Below, piece by piece: positions 27,503 through 36,869 of a DNA stretch of 61,853 nucleotides (its first letter is position 1; every line of letters begins with the position of its first letter). This DNA is from Gammaproteobacteria bacterium. Lineage in GTDB: Bacteria; Pseudomonadota; Gammaproteobacteria; Legionellales; Legionellaceae. Position numbers and translations under genes: made by a program. Under the pieces are notes generated by a model. That model saw only the letters and a program-made list of their open reading frames with translations, was not told the origin of the DNA and made no database searches. Location of the stretch: NCBI GenBank assembly GCA_030147635.1, contig JASBUZ010000063.1, forward strand, positions 1 to 61,853, given 5' to 3'.

Positions 27503-28450
27503 ATGCCACACCCTGAACTCCCTGAAAATGCGGTTGATAGTATACGTGATTACTTAAAAAATCTTCAAAAAACGATTTGTCAGACTCTACAAGATATTGA
27601 TGGTGAAGCTGTTTTTATAGAAGATGGATGGGAGCGTGAAGCCGGTGGCGGCGGTTTGTCTTGTGTGCTCGCTGAAGGCGCCGTTTTTGAGAAGGCTGGA
27701 GTGAACTTTTCAGAGGTGCATGGAGAAGGACTACCTCCATCTGCAACGGCAAGTCGACCAGAGCTTGCTGGCTGTAAGTTTCGTGCGATCGGAGTTTCTT
27801 TAGTGATTCATCCGAATAACCCATATATTCCTACTTCTCATGCCAATGTTCGTTTTTTCATTGCTGAAAAAGAAGGTGAAGTGCCGGTGTGGTGGTTCGG
27901 GGGTGGGTTTGATTTGACCCCCTACTATGGCTTTAAAGAAGATTGTGTGCATTGGCACCAAACAGCCAAAGAAGCCTGTATACCTTTTGGGGAGGCGATT
28001 TATCCTAAGTTTAAAGCTTGGTGTGATGAGTATTTTTACTTAAAACACAGGGATGAAGCGCGTGGAATTGGTGGGTTGTTTTTTGATGACTATGCTGAAA
28101 TAAGCTTTGAGCACAGTTTTGGATTAATGCGAAGCATTGGTGATGCTTATCTGAAGGCTTATGTCCCTATTGTGAATCGACGCAAGCAAATTAATTTTGG
28201 ACAAACAGAAAAAGAGTTTCAATTATACCGCCGGGGTCGTTATGTTGAATTTAACTTAATTTATGACCGAGGTACGTTGTTTGGCTTACAATCTGGCGGG
28301 CGAACAGAATCGATACTGATGTCCCTTCCAGCTGAAGTGAAATGGGGGTACCAGTGGGCTCCTACCAAGGGAACACCTGAAGCAGCACTTTACGAAACCT
28401 ACCTGCCCGCACAAGACTGGCTGGCAGAGGTATCGGTTACTACGGCTTAA
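27503..28450 (+). CDS. hemF: Oxygen-dependent coproporphyrinogen III oxidase
   Basis: This enzyme converts coproporphyrinogen III to protoporphyrinogen IX with molecular oxygen in the haem pathway. The 315-residue protein shows the family blocks [35 protein letters not shown] and the C-terminal [27 protein letters not shown]. It is cytoplasmic and needs no cluster cofactor. An oxygen-requiring haem step plus a haem catalase agrees with aerobic life. The stop overlaps the stop of the convergent cold-shock gene by a few bases. Confidence 0.97.
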   Translation: MPHPELPENAVDSIRDYLKNLQKTICQTLQDIDGEAVFIEDGWEREAGGGGLSCVLAEGAVFEKAGVNFSEVHGEGLPPSATASRPELAGCKFRAIGVSLVIHPNNPYIPTSHANVRFFIAEKEGEVPVWWFGGGFDLTPYYGFKEDCVHWHQTAKEACIPFGEAIYPKFKAWCDEYFYLKHRDEARGIGGLFFDDYAEISFEHSFGLMRSIGDAYLKAYVPIVNRRKQINFGQTEKEFQLYRRGRYVEFNLIYDRGTLFGLQSGGRTESILMSLPAEVKWGYQWAPTKGTPEAALYETYLPAQDWLAEVSVTTA

Positions 28451-28677
28451 GCTTCTGCGTCTGCGGCTTCTAGGCGCATAACTTCTTGTGCCTTTAAGCC
28501 TTTTGGACCTTTGTCTAATAAAAAGCTTACAGGTTCTTTTTCCTGTAGAGTTTTAAAGCCAACGCCCTGGATATCTTTGTAATGCACAAAAATATCTTCG
28601 CCAGCATCATTGATAATGAATCCAAATCCTTTTTTCTCATTGAACCACTTAACATGGCCAGTTTCACGCTCAGACAT
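28447..28677 (-). CDS. Cold-shock domain protein
   Basis: This small OB-fold nucleic-acid-binding protein of 76 residues carries RNP1-like KGFGFI and RNP2-like DIFVHY motifs, so it should bind single-stranded RNA or DNA. I chose the ATG at 28677 ([12 protein letters not shown]) because AAGGA lies 8 bases upstream; the longer frame has no family similarity before this point. It is tail-to-tail with hemF (stops overlapping) and divergent from pyrE. Which Csp subgroup it belongs to cannot be told. Confidence 0.93.
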   Translation of the reverse strand: MSERETGHVKWFNEKKGFGFIINDAGEDIFVHYKDIQGVGFKTLQEKEPVSFLLDKGPKGLKAQEVMRLEAADAEA

Positions 28678-28806
28678 AACTATCATCCTTAATAGTGTTT
28701 GAAACAAATTTCTAAATAGACCACAAGGGATTGGCTCACACACCCCTCATGAGTTAGCATACCAGCTTTTTAAACTTTGTTAATTCTTTTTGAGTGGATT
28801 ATTTGT

Positions 28807-29442
28807 ATGGATATCGAAAAAAAGGCGTTTATTCAGATGATACTTGATAATAATATACTACGCTTTGGTGAATTTACGCTCAAGTCCGGTAGAGTAAGTC
28901 CTTATTTTTTTAATGCTGGATTATTTTACCAAGGAGAGGCGCTGCGCCAGGTTGGACAAGCTTATGCGCGCACTTTGCTTAGTAATTTACCCTCAGCTAC
29001 GCACTTGTTTGGGCCTGCTTATAAAGGGCTGCCTCTTGCAACGACCACGGCCGTTGCTTGTGCTGAACAAGGTGTAAATATGGATGTTACCTTTAATCGA
29101 AAAGAAGTGAAGGCGCATGGCGAAGGCGGTCAGCTGATAGGCGCCCCACTCAAAGGAAAAAAAGTGGTGATGATTGATGATGTGATTACAGCAGGAACTG
29201 CTTTTCGAGAGTCAAGAACAATGATTTCTGAAGCAGGTGGAAGGTTGACGGCTGCTGTTATCGCGCTTGATAGAGAGGAGCGTGGAGTAAGTGGTCGTTC
29301 TGCAATTTCAGAAATTAAAGCAGAAGGTATTGAGGTGCTTTCAATCGTCACGCTAGGCGATCTGATGGATTATTTGGAAGTAACCTCTGAAAAAGAGCAG
29401 CTTGAGCGTATGGAGCACTATAGAGCACAGTATGGTGCCTAG
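28807..29442 (+). CDS. pyrE: Orotate phosphoribosyltransferase
   Basis: This enzyme makes orotidine 5'-phosphate from orotate and PRPP in pyrimidine synthesis. The 211-residue protein has the PRPP-binding motif [17 protein letters not shown] and the N-terminal block [15 protein letters not shown] place the start at the ATG at 28807 (MDIEKKAFI), where family similarity begins; an upstream in-frame start adds ten hydrophobic residues. It is divergent from the cold-shock gene. In many gammaproteobacteria pyrE follows rph; rph is not here. Confidence 0.96.
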   Translation: MDIEKKAFIQMILDNNILRFGEFTLKSGRVSPYFFNAGLFYQGEALRQVGQAYARTLLSNLPSATHLFGPAYKGLPLATTTAVACAEQGVNMDVTFNRKEVKAHGEGGQLIGAPLKGKKVVMIDDVITAGTAFRESRTMISEAGGRLTAAVIALDREERGVSGRSAISEIKAEGIEVLSIVTLGDLMDYLEVTSEKEQLERMEHYRAQYGA

Positions 29443-29490
29443 ATTATAATCTGCCTACCAAAGAAGAATACAAAGAAAATATTTTTTAAC

Positions 29491-29520
29491 TTGTAATTTA
29501 TTTTTAATAAGTGTTAATCT
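29491..29520 (+). promoter_or_regulatory. Candidate promoter of the two-gene unit at 29613
   Basis: TTGTAA at 29491-29496 and TAATCT at 29515-29520 are 18 bases apart in an AT-rich interval. A short stem (CCCTGATATAGGG) follows in the leader. The match is moderate and positional. Confidence 0.3.
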
Positions 29521-29612
29521 AATAGTCTTCCCTGATATAGGGAGCCCGAAGATGTTGTTGTAGAAGTAGCTTTTCGACTGAGTCTTATCGCTGAGTTATT
29601 ACAAGGAGAGTT

Positions 29613-30278
29613 ATGATGCAACTACAGCCAAGAGAAGTGCTCTTATTAAAGCCAACGCCTGCATTCTTATCTTTTTTAGCAGCGCAACTACCAGGAACAG
29701 CGCTTCCCCCCCTCCGTTTGTTACAAACAGATACCACAGCGTATACCCTACCTCTTCATGAAACCGAAGAGGCCCTCTTAGACACATTAGAAGCTAAATT
29801 TTTGTCGATGTTCCAGTATGAGGTAAAGCGTTGGCTTGGAGATGAAATTCTTTTCAATTTAAACGCAAGCTTTTTAGATTTTTTGTGTTGTTTTAAATTT
29901 GAAATGCATTCTCATATGATTGTGTTGGAGCCTTCCTTTCAAGCGGGGCAACAGTTGTTGCGCGTGAAACCTCGCTTATTGCTGCTAAAAAGAATGCAGC
30001 AAGACGCTCTTGAAGAGGGTAGTGAGGGTGATGTTACAACCTTGCTAGAGCAAGTAACGCTATCACACCTCACAGAAAATGCGACGGTGATTATTAAACA
30101 CTTCGATACACTCAAAGAGGTACATCCATTTGTGAAACAGTATTTTCGACCGATTTTCAAAATGGAAATGGTGCGCGTGTGTGAGTCACGCAAAGCATGG
30201 CCAAGTATGAATTCCTTTGAAGATTTTAGTCGTTACTTTTTAGTTGATATTCATACACACTTAATTCATTTAGAGTAA
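29613..30278 (+). CDS. Unknown cytoplasmic protein, first gene of a pair
   Basis: This 221-residue soluble protein is not recognised. It has no signal peptide or membrane segment. The N-terminus has hydrophobic and proline-rich stretches (LLKPTPAFLSFLAAQLPG), and the middle is helical with many aromatic residues (MFQYEVKRWLGDEILFN). The ATG is preceded by AAGGAG. Twelve bases separate it from the next gene, which encodes a membrane-anchored coiled coil, so the two proteins probably work together. The leader upstream is about 90 bases beyond the candidate promoter. Confidence 0.75.
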   Translation: MMQLQPREVLLLKPTPAFLSFLAAQLPGTALPPLRLLQTDTTAYTLPLHETEEALLDTLEAKFLSMFQYEVKRWLGDEILFNLNASFLDFLCCFKFEMHSHMIVLEPSFQAGQQLLRVKPRLLLLKRMQQDALEEGSEGDVTTLLEQVTLSHLTENATVIIKHFDTLKEVHPFVKQYFRPIFKMEMVRVCESRKAWPSMNSFEDFSRYFLVDIHTHLIHLE

Positions 30279-30290
30279 GAGAGAAGAACG

Positions 30291-31112
30291 ATGGACGCTT
30301 ATTTGTTGATTTTTTTATGCACTGTGAGTATCGCCATCATTGGTGGTATAGGCGCATTTTTAATGCAACTTTTTTTGAGCCGAGATAAAGAGCTACATCA
30401 AAGAGCACATTTGCAAGCCCTTGAAAAAGAGAGTGAGATTTTAGAAAAATTGCGTGCTCAACAGGAAAGTAGTCAGCGTTTTTCTGCGCACTATGAAGTG
30501 CTTGGCAAAAATAAAGAAGCGATTAAAGAATTAGACGATAAAATTAATGCATTATTTGAAAAAAAATTAGAAATGATTAAAATGTATGCTGGAGTTATTG
30601 AGAAAGAATCGACTTCTATTATCAAAGACTTGCATCCCTTTTCACATGCAAAAACACCTACTTCTGTGCGTGAGAACTTTAGTCAAGCCTTCCAATCCTT
30701 TGATGAAGAGCTAAGATCACTTCAAGCACACCGTGCAAAACTGTGGGATATTCGTAGTGATTTTCAAAAAGACTTGTTGAGTGATGAGAAATCTCGAAAC
30801 AAAAAGCTTGATGAGCTCTACCATCGCCACACCGCGTTATTTGAGAAAGTCTATTTAAGCCATGTGCAACACTCAGAGGAAATTGATAAAGCCTCTATCG
30901 AGGCGGGCAAACAGGCTTTTAAATATAGTATTTTCTCGCCAGCGCGCTTTTTTGAATTTTTCTTTGGTTCTCATAAGCACATGGACTTTGTTGAGAAAAC
31001 AGCCAATGAGACCTTGTCTAGGGAGATGGTTCGCGAGGCGGAAGCACGTATTAATACGGGTCACGGGTTAAACTTGGGGGAAAAGACGATATTACCTGTT
31101 GTCCCTTATTAG
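30291..31112 (+). CDS. Unknown membrane-anchored coiled-coil protein
   Basis: This 273-residue protein has an N-terminal membrane helix (about 4-27, AYLLIFLCTVSIAIIGGIGAF, followed by RDK) and a long charged helical region (about 30-200) rich in Lys, Glu and Leu, typical of coiled coil. The topology suggests an N-terminal anchor with the coil in the cytoplasm or periplasm. A hydrophobic aromatic patch (FSPARFFEFFFGSHK) sits near residue 215. No family is recognised. It follows the previous gene by 12 bases with its own AGAGAAGA ribosome site, forming a two-gene operon. Confidence 0.78.
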   Translation: MDAYLLIFLCTVSIAIIGGIGAFLMQLFLSRDKELHQRAHLQALEKESEILEKLRAQQESSQRFSAHYEVLGKNKEAIKELDDKINALFEKKLEMIKMYAGVIEKESTSIIKDLHPFSHAKTPTSVRENFSQAFQSFDEELRSLQAHRAKLWDIRSDFQKDLLSDEKSRNKKLDELYHRHTALFEKVYLSHVQHSEEIDKASIEAGKQAFKYSIFSPARFFEFFFGSHKHMDFVEKTANETLSREMVREAEARINTGHGLNLGEKTILPVVPY

Positions 31113-31135
31113 GAGCTGTTCTGGGGGGGCTGAGC

Positions 31136-32209
31136 CTATAAATAAATTGCACCTAAAATGGCAGGCTTACTTGCTCCCGTAATGCCTGTTAAATCAACAG
31201 GCTTGTGTGACAGTGTTTGTTTCGCAAGCCAAGCAAACATCATTGCTTCGATATAATCTGGGTGAATACCCACCGCTTCGGTAGTATCTACAGAGTGAGT
31301 TGGTAAGTAGCTAGCAAGGACTTTTATCAGGGCTTGGTTATGTGCCCCACCACCGCATAAGAGCATTTGTTTGCCCGCTGATGCACCATCTGCAATAGAG
31401 CGTGCCGTGAAGTGAAGTAAAGTGTGTTGTACATCTTCGGGTTTGTAGTTTGAGTTGAGATGTTGCTGCAGCCAGTCTAGAGAGTAATAGCCTTTATCAA
31501 TACTCTTAGGGGCTGGTTTAGAAAAATAAGTATCAGCCAGTAAGCTCTCAAGCAGCTCCGGCAAAAGCTTGCCTGTTTGAGCCCAATCCCCCTTTGCATC
31601 ATAAGCTAATTTTTTATGCTTTTTAATCCAGGCGTCCATCAAGACATTGCCAGGGCCCGTATCATATCCAGAGGCTGAGCCTGATTTTTCTAGAATACTT
31701 AAGTTTGATATGCCGCCAATATTAACTAGTAAAGCAGGTAACTCATGGTTTTTAAATAGTTCTTGGTGATATAAAGGTGCAAGAGGTGCCCCTTGCCCGC
31801 CTAAAATCATATCACGAGTTCTAAAGTCGGCAACGACAGTGATATTGGTTTTTGCCGCAATGGTATGTGGGCAGCCAAGTTGAAGTGTGGTTGGAATCTC
31901 AGCGTCTGGGTTGTGATAGAGTGTTTGGCCGTGGCTGCCTATCGCTGTAATGTCTGAAGTTTGGTATGTGGTTTCTTCGAGTAGCTTTAAAGCGGCATTG
32001 GCAAATTCCTCACCGAGCAAATAATTCAGCTGTAGCAGAGACTGAGGTGTGTGCTTTTGTGTGGCATCAAATACAAGCAGTCTTTCCTGAAGCTTGGCTG
32101 GATATGAATAAGTGAGGCCGTGGATGAGCTTATTCTGTTTCACATCAAGCAGGGCTGCATCCACTCCATCCATGCTGGTGCCAGAAATTAATCCAATGCA
32201 TAAGCTCAT
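31136..32209 (-). CDS. anmK: Anhydro-N-acetylmuramic acid kinase
   Basis: AnmK phosphorylates and opens 1,6-anhydro-MurNAc recovered from cell-wall turnover, giving MurNAc-6-phosphate. The 357-residue protein starts with the family signature GLISGTSMDGVDAAL. It also contains GSHGQTLYHNP, DTGPGNVLMD and GGGAHN, which are nucleotide- and sugar-binding elements of the family. It is the last gene of the long minus-strand cluster and overlaps tatD by 4 bases. Its presence implies peptidoglycan recycling. Confidence 0.97.
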   Translation of the reverse strand: MSLCIGLISGTSMDGVDAALLDVKQNKLIHGLTYSYPAKLQERLLVFDATQKHTPQSLLQLNYLLGEEFANAALKLLEETTYQTSDITAIGSHGQTLYHNPDAEIPTTLQLGCPHTIAAKTNITVVADFRTRDMILGGQGAPLAPLYHQELFKNHELPALLVNIGGISNLSILEKSGSASGYDTGPGNVLMDAWIKKHKKLAYDAKGDWAQTGKLLPELLESLLADTYFSKPAPKSIDKGYYSLDWLQQHLNSNYKPEDVQHTLLHFTARSIADGASAGKQMLLCGGGAHNQALIKVLASYLPTHSVDTTEAVGIHPDYIEAMMFAWLAKQTLSHKPVDLTGITGASKPAILGAIYL

Positions 32210-33009
32210 TTGGGATTCACTCTAAAACAGCGATAAAAGTTAGCCGTTGTCTCTTTGGCAACGGTTTCGTACGAAATGTTTCTCAGATCACTGATTTTTT
32301 TTGCCACGAACTGCACCCAGGCTGGATGGTTAGGTTTACCTCGGTAAGGCGCTGGTGCTAAATAAGGTGCATCGGTTTCAATTAAAACTTTATCGAGTGG
32401 TACTTTTTGCGCGACATCATGCAGGATATGTGCATTTTTAAAGGTTACAATGCCAGAAAATGAAATGTAAAAGTTCAACTCGAGGGCACGTTTTGCAATC
32501 TCCCAATCTTCAGAGAAACAATGCATTACGCCACCAATTTCATCTGCTTGCTCTTCTTGCATAATTTTTAACGTATCTTCTGCAGCCGCGCGTGTATGAA
32601 TAATAAGCGGTTTTTTTAATGCGCGTGATACTTGAATATGGGTTCTGAAGCTCTCTCTTTGTTTCTCAAGGGCTTTTTCATTTTCGGTTCGGTAGTAATC
32701 GAGGCCGGTCTCTCCAATGGCAATGCATGCAGGTGCACTGGCAAGCTTATACAATTCTTCATAGGTGATTGGGTGATGGATGACTTCGGTTGGGTGAATA
32801 CCAACCGACATGCTTACGTCGGCATGTTGATGACTGATATCATGCAGGGTTTCTATGTCATCAGGTGTGATGCAAACGCATAAAAAGTGCTCAACCCCTA
32901 CAAAACGTGCTTCATCTAATGCTTTCTCTAAGCTGCCATTAAAAGCGCTTAAGTCGAGTTGGTTTAGGTGGCAGTGAGAATCTATAATTTTCGGTGTATC
33001 CGTTGTCAT
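32206..33009 (-). CDS. TatD-family metal-dependent DNase
   Basis: This 267-residue TIM-barrel hydrolase belongs to the TatD family, closest in context to E. coli YcfH, which also lies behind tmk-holB. Metal ligands are seen in DSHCHLN, GETGLDYYR, IIHTRAAAEDT, MHCFSEDW and ETDAPYLAP. It overlaps holB and anmK by 4 bases on each side, so it is translationally coupled. Family members act as 3'-5' DNases or D-aminoacyl-tRNA deacylase-like enzymes; the substrate is not decided by sequence. Confidence 0.93.
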   Translation of the reverse strand: MTTDTPKIIDSHCHLNQLDLSAFNGSLEKALDEARFVGVEHFLCVCITPDDIETLHDISHQHADVSMSVGIHPTEVIHHPITYEELYKLASAPACIAIGETGLDYYRTENEKALEKQRESFRTHIQVSRALKKPLIIHTRAAAEDTLKIMQEEQADEIGGVMHCFSEDWEIAKRALELNFYISFSGIVTFKNAHILHDVAQKVPLDKVLIETDAPYLAPAPYRGKPNHPAWVQFVAKKISDLRNISYETVAKETTANFYRCFRVNPK

Positions 33010-33887
33010 ACGTATTCCATTAAAAGCGTTTCAAGGGCCAGAGCTGGATTCAGGGGGATGTCTTGGTTTATTTTTTTGATGAATTCTAAGATCATATCTA
33101 ATTGTTTGAAGTAATGCACGGGTGAGTGCTTCTCGGCCAGTTGCGCTAAGTGAGTGTTTACTGAAGCCTGCTGTTCAGGGAGTAATTGGTATTGTAAGAG
33201 CGTTGTTGTTACAAGTTGTAATAGCCACAACATGTCAATTAAGGCATGGTTTGTGTATTGAGCAGCGAGTTGGCAAACGGACTGTTGATTTTGAGAGGCT
33301 TCTGAAAGTTTCTGAATAAACTTTGCGTGCTCTTGAAATAAAACGCCACGCGGTGAGCTCTCGTCGTAATGTAAGCCAAGGCTCAAATAACCTGGGGTGT
33401 TTGGGGCTGATTTTTGCAAGGGTTCAGGCATATGATAACTTTGGCAACGACTCATGATGGTTGCTGGCAAAGTATCTAGGTGCGCGGCAATTAAGATGAA
33501 ATGTGCGTGTGCTGGCGGCTCTTCTAATATTTTAAGTAAGGCATTGGCTGCGGCTCGGTTCAGCTCATCCGCGGGATAGATCATGATTACGCGATGTGTG
33601 GCACATTGAGCGGTTTGATACACTTCTTGTTGTAAACTCCGAATTTGCTCAATTTTAACTGCTGCCCCTGGTTTTTCTTGAGTGATCACCAGCAAGTCAG
33701 GATGTGCGCTTTGCTGCAGTAATTGACAAGGTCTACAGTGGCCACAGGGCTTTACATCCGACTCGCAAAATGAGTGGGCGACCAGTTGTTGTGCGAGATC
33801 AACAGGCCTGCTAGATTCCTGACCTATGAGTAAAAGCGCTTGGGGTAAATGTTGGGCTTGTAGCTTACTTAATAAGTTCGAATCCAT
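33006..33887 (-). CDS. holB: DNA polymerase III delta' subunit
   Basis: This is a clamp-loader subunit that helps place the beta clamp on primed DNA. The 293-residue protein has a degenerate P-loop (LIGQESSRPVD), a four-cysteine zinc module (CESDVKPCGHCRPC), and the sensor region ANALLKILEEPPAH. This is the usual arrangement for delta'. It overlaps the end of tmk by 23 bases and the start of tatD by 4. The gene order tmk-holB-tatD is as in E. coli. Confidence 0.95.
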   Translation of the reverse strand: MDSNLLSKLQAQHLPQALLLIGQESSRPVDLAQQLVAHSFCESDVKPCGHCRPCQLLQQSAHPDLLVITQEKPGAAVKIEQIRSLQQEVYQTAQCATHRVIMIYPADELNRAAANALLKILEEPPAHAHFILIAAHLDTLPATIMSRCQSYHMPEPLQKSAPNTPGYLSLGLHYDESSPRGVLFQEHAKFIQKLSEASQNQQSVCQLAAQYTNHALIDMLWLLQLVTTTLLQYQLLPEQQASVNTHLAQLAEKHSPVHYFKQLDMILEFIKKINQDIPLNPALALETLLMEYV

Positions 33888-34518
33888 GAGACACCAAATG
33901 ATTTTCTAATGTGGCGCGGATAAGGTGTTGTACCATAGCAAGTGGCTTGCTTGCATCAATTAAAACAGCTTGCTCTAAGCTTTGCAATTTACTGTGATAA
34001 GCGTCATATACGCGATGGAAAAAATCAACAGGCTCTTGCTCAATCCTGTCTGTGCTACCACGCTCCAAAATACGCTTTAAGCCTTGCTCGGGCGGTAGGT
34101 CTAAAAAGAGAATTAAGTCTGGATGCAACTCTTTAATACAAAAGTCAGATAAGTGCTGAATCATGTTCGAGTTTAGCCCCCTGCCCCCACCTTGATAAGC
34201 CCAGGTGGAGAGCTCAAAGCGATCTGCAAGTACCCAAGCTCCTCTTTTCAAAGCCGGACGAATGACTTGCTCAATCAGCTGGACACGTGCTGCATAAAAT
34301 AAGAGTAACTCTGTCTCTGGCTGCAGCGGTTCATCTTTAGGGGACTCTTTGATGAGGTCTCGAATGATCTCACCAGCATAGGTACCACCTGGTTCTCTTG
34401 TTGTAATTAACTCAGGTGCATAAGGTGTTAAAAAGCGTTTGATGGTGGTGAGTGCAGTTGACTTACCAGCACCCTCCAGACCTTCGAGTACAATAAATTG
34501 CCCTGGCATATGAGACAT
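33865..34518 (-). CDS. tmk: Thymidylate kinase
   Basis: Tmk phosphorylates dTMP to dTDP. The 217-residue protein has the P-loop GLEGAGKST, the DR(F/Y) motif ADRFELSTWAYQGGGRG, and the lid region RGSTDRIEQE. I set the start at the ATG at 34518 (MSHMPGQFIVLEG), just after the fabF stop; the ATG at 34509 is an alternative, and longer starts would run into fabF without family support. It lies between fabF and holB in the long cluster. Confidence 0.94.
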   Translation of the reverse strand: MSHMPGQFIVLEGLEGAGKSTALTTIKRFLTPYAPELITTREPGGTYAGEIIRDLIKESPKDEPLQPETELLLFYAARVQLIEQVIRPALKRGAWVLADRFELSTWAYQGGGRGLNSNMIQHLSDFCIKELHPDLILFLDLPPEQGLKRILERGSTDRIEQEPVDFFHRVYDAYHSKLQSLEQAVLIDASKPLAMVQHLIRATLENHLVSHGFELIK

Positions 34519-34522
34519 AGGT

Positions 34523-35767
34523 TTATGACTCAATTTTTTTGAATAATATCGTTCCGTTGGTTCCACCAAACCCTAAAGAGTTACTCAAGGCATAGTTGAT
34601 AGAACGTTTTTCTGGTTTGTGTGGGATATAGTTTAAGTCACATCCCTCATCAGGGTTATCTAAATTGATAGTCGGTGGTGCAATTTGATCGCGAATAGCG
34701 AGAATACTAAAAATCGCCTCAATTGCGCCTGCAGCACCTAAAAGGTGTCCGGTCATCGATTTGGTTGAGCTGACAGCAAGCTTATAGGCATGATCTTTAA
34801 ACAAGCGTTTAATTGCCAGTGTTTCGTTTTTATCATTCAGATAGGTAGAAGTTCCGTGTGCATTGATATAATCAACCTGGTCGGGTTGAATCCCTGCATC
34901 TTTCACAGCAGCTTCCATGGAAGCGGTAGCTCCGGCTGCATCTTCATCAGGTGAGGTAATGTGGTAGGCATCACCTGACATACCAAATCCAACGACTTCA
35001 GCATAAATCTTAGCGCCTCGCGCCTTTGCATGCTCATACTCCTCGAGCACTAGGACTCCCGCCCCATCTCCCATGACAAAACCGTCACGGTCTTTATCCC
35101 AAGGGCGAGAAGCTTTTTGTGGTTCATCATTACGTTTTGAAAGCGCACGCACCGATGCAAACCCAGCAAGACAAAGCGGGGTTAAGGTCATTTCAGCACC
35201 ACCACAAACCATAATATCTGCATCACCATAAGCAATCATACGTTGCCCGAGGCCAATGCTGTGGGTTCCAGTTGTACAAGCTGTCACAACAGAGACGTTT
35301 GGACCTTTTAAGTTGTGCTGAATAGAAATCTGTCCTGCCACCATGTTAATAATGCCGGCAGGAATAAAAAATGGGGAGACTTTGCGTGGGCCAGAGTTGA
35401 CCAAGCGATCTTGGTTGTTGGTAATGGTTTGTATGCCACCAATACCAGAGCCAACGGCTACCCCTGCGCGTTGTGATAAAGCTTCAGTGATTTCAAGCTT
35501 TGCATCTTTGAGCGCCTCGGTTGCTGCAACTACACCATACTGGGTGAATGGATCCATTTTCCGAGCTTCCTTGGCAGGAATATAATCCTCAGGATTAAAT
35601 CCTTTGACTTTAGCCCAGATTTTAGTGGAGTAATCGGTGACGTCGAAGTCCTCAACAGGACCTGCTCCGCTTACACCCGCCAAAATATTTTTCCATGTCT
35701 CGTCTACATTAAGCCCCACCGGGGTTAACATACCAAGACCAGTTACAACCACACGTCTTTTAGTCAT
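34523..35767 (-). CDS. fabF: Beta-ketoacyl-ACP synthase II
   Basis: FabF elongates fatty acids by condensing malonyl-ACP with acyl-ACP. The 414-residue protein has the catalytic triad: Cys in [13 protein letters not shown], His in [12 protein letters not shown] and His in [11 protein letters not shown]. It follows acpP by 8 bases and ends 4 bases before the tmk start, within the fatty-acid cluster. This is the standard gammaproteobacterial arrangement except for the missing fabH upstream. Confidence 0.97.
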   Translation of the reverse strand: MTKRRVVVTGLGMLTPVGLNVDETWKNILAGVSGAGPVEDFDVTDYSTKIWAKVKGFNPEDYIPAKEARKMDPFTQYGVVAATEALKDAKLEITEALSQRAGVAVGSGIGGIQTITNNQDRLVNSGPRKVSPFFIPAGIINMVAGQISIQHNLKGPNVSVVTACTTGTHSIGLGQRMIAYGDADIMVCGGAEMTLTPLCLAGFASVRALSKRNDEPQKASRPWDKDRDGFVMGDGAGVLVLEEYEHAKARGAKIYAEVVGFGMSGDAYHITSPDEDAAGATASMEAAVKDAGIQPDQVDYINAHGTSTYLNDKNETLAIKRLFKDHAYKLAVSSTKSMTGHLLGAAGAIEAIFSILAIRDQIAPPTINLDNPDEGCDLNYIPHKPEKRSINYALSNSLGFGGTNGTILFKKIES

Positions 35768-35775
35768 AGATTAAT

Positions 35776-36024
35776 TTAACTCTGCAAGTTTGCTTCGATG
35801 TAATCAATAGCGCCTTGAACAGTTGTAATTTGCTCGGCTTTTTCGTCGGGAATTTCTGTTTCAAACTCTTCTTCCAAAGCCATAACTAATTCAACTGTAT
35901 CTAAAGAATCAGCACCTAAGTCATCGACAAAAGAAGCGTCATTTTTCAATTCTTCTTCTTTTACGCCCAATTGTTCAGCAACAATTTTACGGACTCTTTC
36001 TGCTACTGTACCATTTGCACTCAT
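35776..36024 (-). CDS. acpP: Acyl carrier protein
   Basis: This carrier of growing fatty-acyl chains has 82 residues and is strongly acidic. The phosphopantetheine site is Ser40 in [11 protein letters not shown]. It lies between fabG and fabF. The 97-base gap upstream of it may hold an independent promoter, which would give the high expression usual for AcpP. Confidence 0.98.
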   Translation of the reverse strand: MSANGTVAERVRKIVAEQLGVKEEELKNDASFVDDLGADSLDTVELVMALEEEFETEIPDEKAEQITTVQGAIDYIEANLQS

Positions 36025-36121
36025 AACCTATAGTTCCTTTTTGATTGATAAAACAATAAAAACATCTACTGATGGGTAAGTTTATTAGATTCTTCAAATA
36101 ACGCAAGTCTAACAAACTTTT

Positions 36122-36868
36122 TTAATTCATATACATGCCGCCATTCACCTGAAGGGTCTCGCCAGTAATGTATTTTGCGTCATCTGATGCTAAAAACGCA
36201 ACTGCAGCTGCGATGTCTTCGGGAGAACCAAAGTGCCGAAGAGGAATACGTTTTTTCATTTCAGCTTTGGCAATATCAGGTAAAATATCGGTCATTTCAG
36301 TTTCTATAAACCCTGGTGCCACGACGTTTACGGTAATGCCTCTGCTGCCAATTTCTTGAGCAAGTGACTTTGAGAAGCCAATAAGACCTGCTTTGGCTGC
36401 TGTATAGTTAACTTGTCCTGGATTCCCGCTTGAGCCAACGACAGAGCCGATGTTGATGATTCGGCCAAAACGTGCTCGAAACATGGGTTTGACTGCTGCA
36501 CGTGTTATGCGGAAAATCGCGCTTAAATTGGTTGCTATGACGCGATCCCACTCTTCATCGTCCATACGGAGCAATAAGTTATCAGCCGTAATACCGGCAT
36601 TGTTGACTAGGATATTGGGTGTTTTGCCTGCTTCACTGAGTGAGTTTAGTAAAGCATCTACACTTTCAGGGTCGGTCACATTCAAAACTGCGCCCTGGCC
36701 TCCAAGCCCTGCTTCTTTTAGGTAGGCTTCGATATTTTTAGCCCCTTTTTCAGAGGTTGCTGTGCCAATCACATATGCGCCCTGCTCAGCGAGCTTTTTA
36801 GTGATAGCCATACCAATACCACGACTTGCGCCTGTAACCAGAGCAACTTTACCTGCTAGATTAATCAT
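36122..36868 (-). CDS. fabG: 3-oxoacyl-ACP reductase
   Basis: FabG performs the NADPH-dependent reduction of 3-oxoacyl-ACP. The 248-residue short-chain dehydrogenase has the cofactor motif TGASRGIG, NNAG, and the catalytic Ser (IGSVVGSSG), Tyr and Lys (YTAAKAG). I prefer the ATG at 36868 (MINLAGKVALVTG), with AAGGA upstream, over a TTG five codons earlier that overlaps fabD. It is immediately downstream of fabD. Confidence 0.97.
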   Translation of the reverse strand: MINLAGKVALVTGASRGIGMAITKKLAEQGAYVIGTATSEKGAKNIEAYLKEAGLGGQGAVLNVTDPESVDALLNSLSEAGKTPNILVNNAGITADNLLLRMDDEEWDRVIATNLSAIFRITRAAVKPMFRARFGRIINIGSVVGSSGNPGQVNYTAAKAGLIGFSKSLAQEIGSRGITVNVVAPGFIETEMTDILPDIAKAEMKKRIPLRHFGSPEDIAAAVAFLASDDAKYITGETLQVNGGMYMN

Positions 36869-36869
36869 T

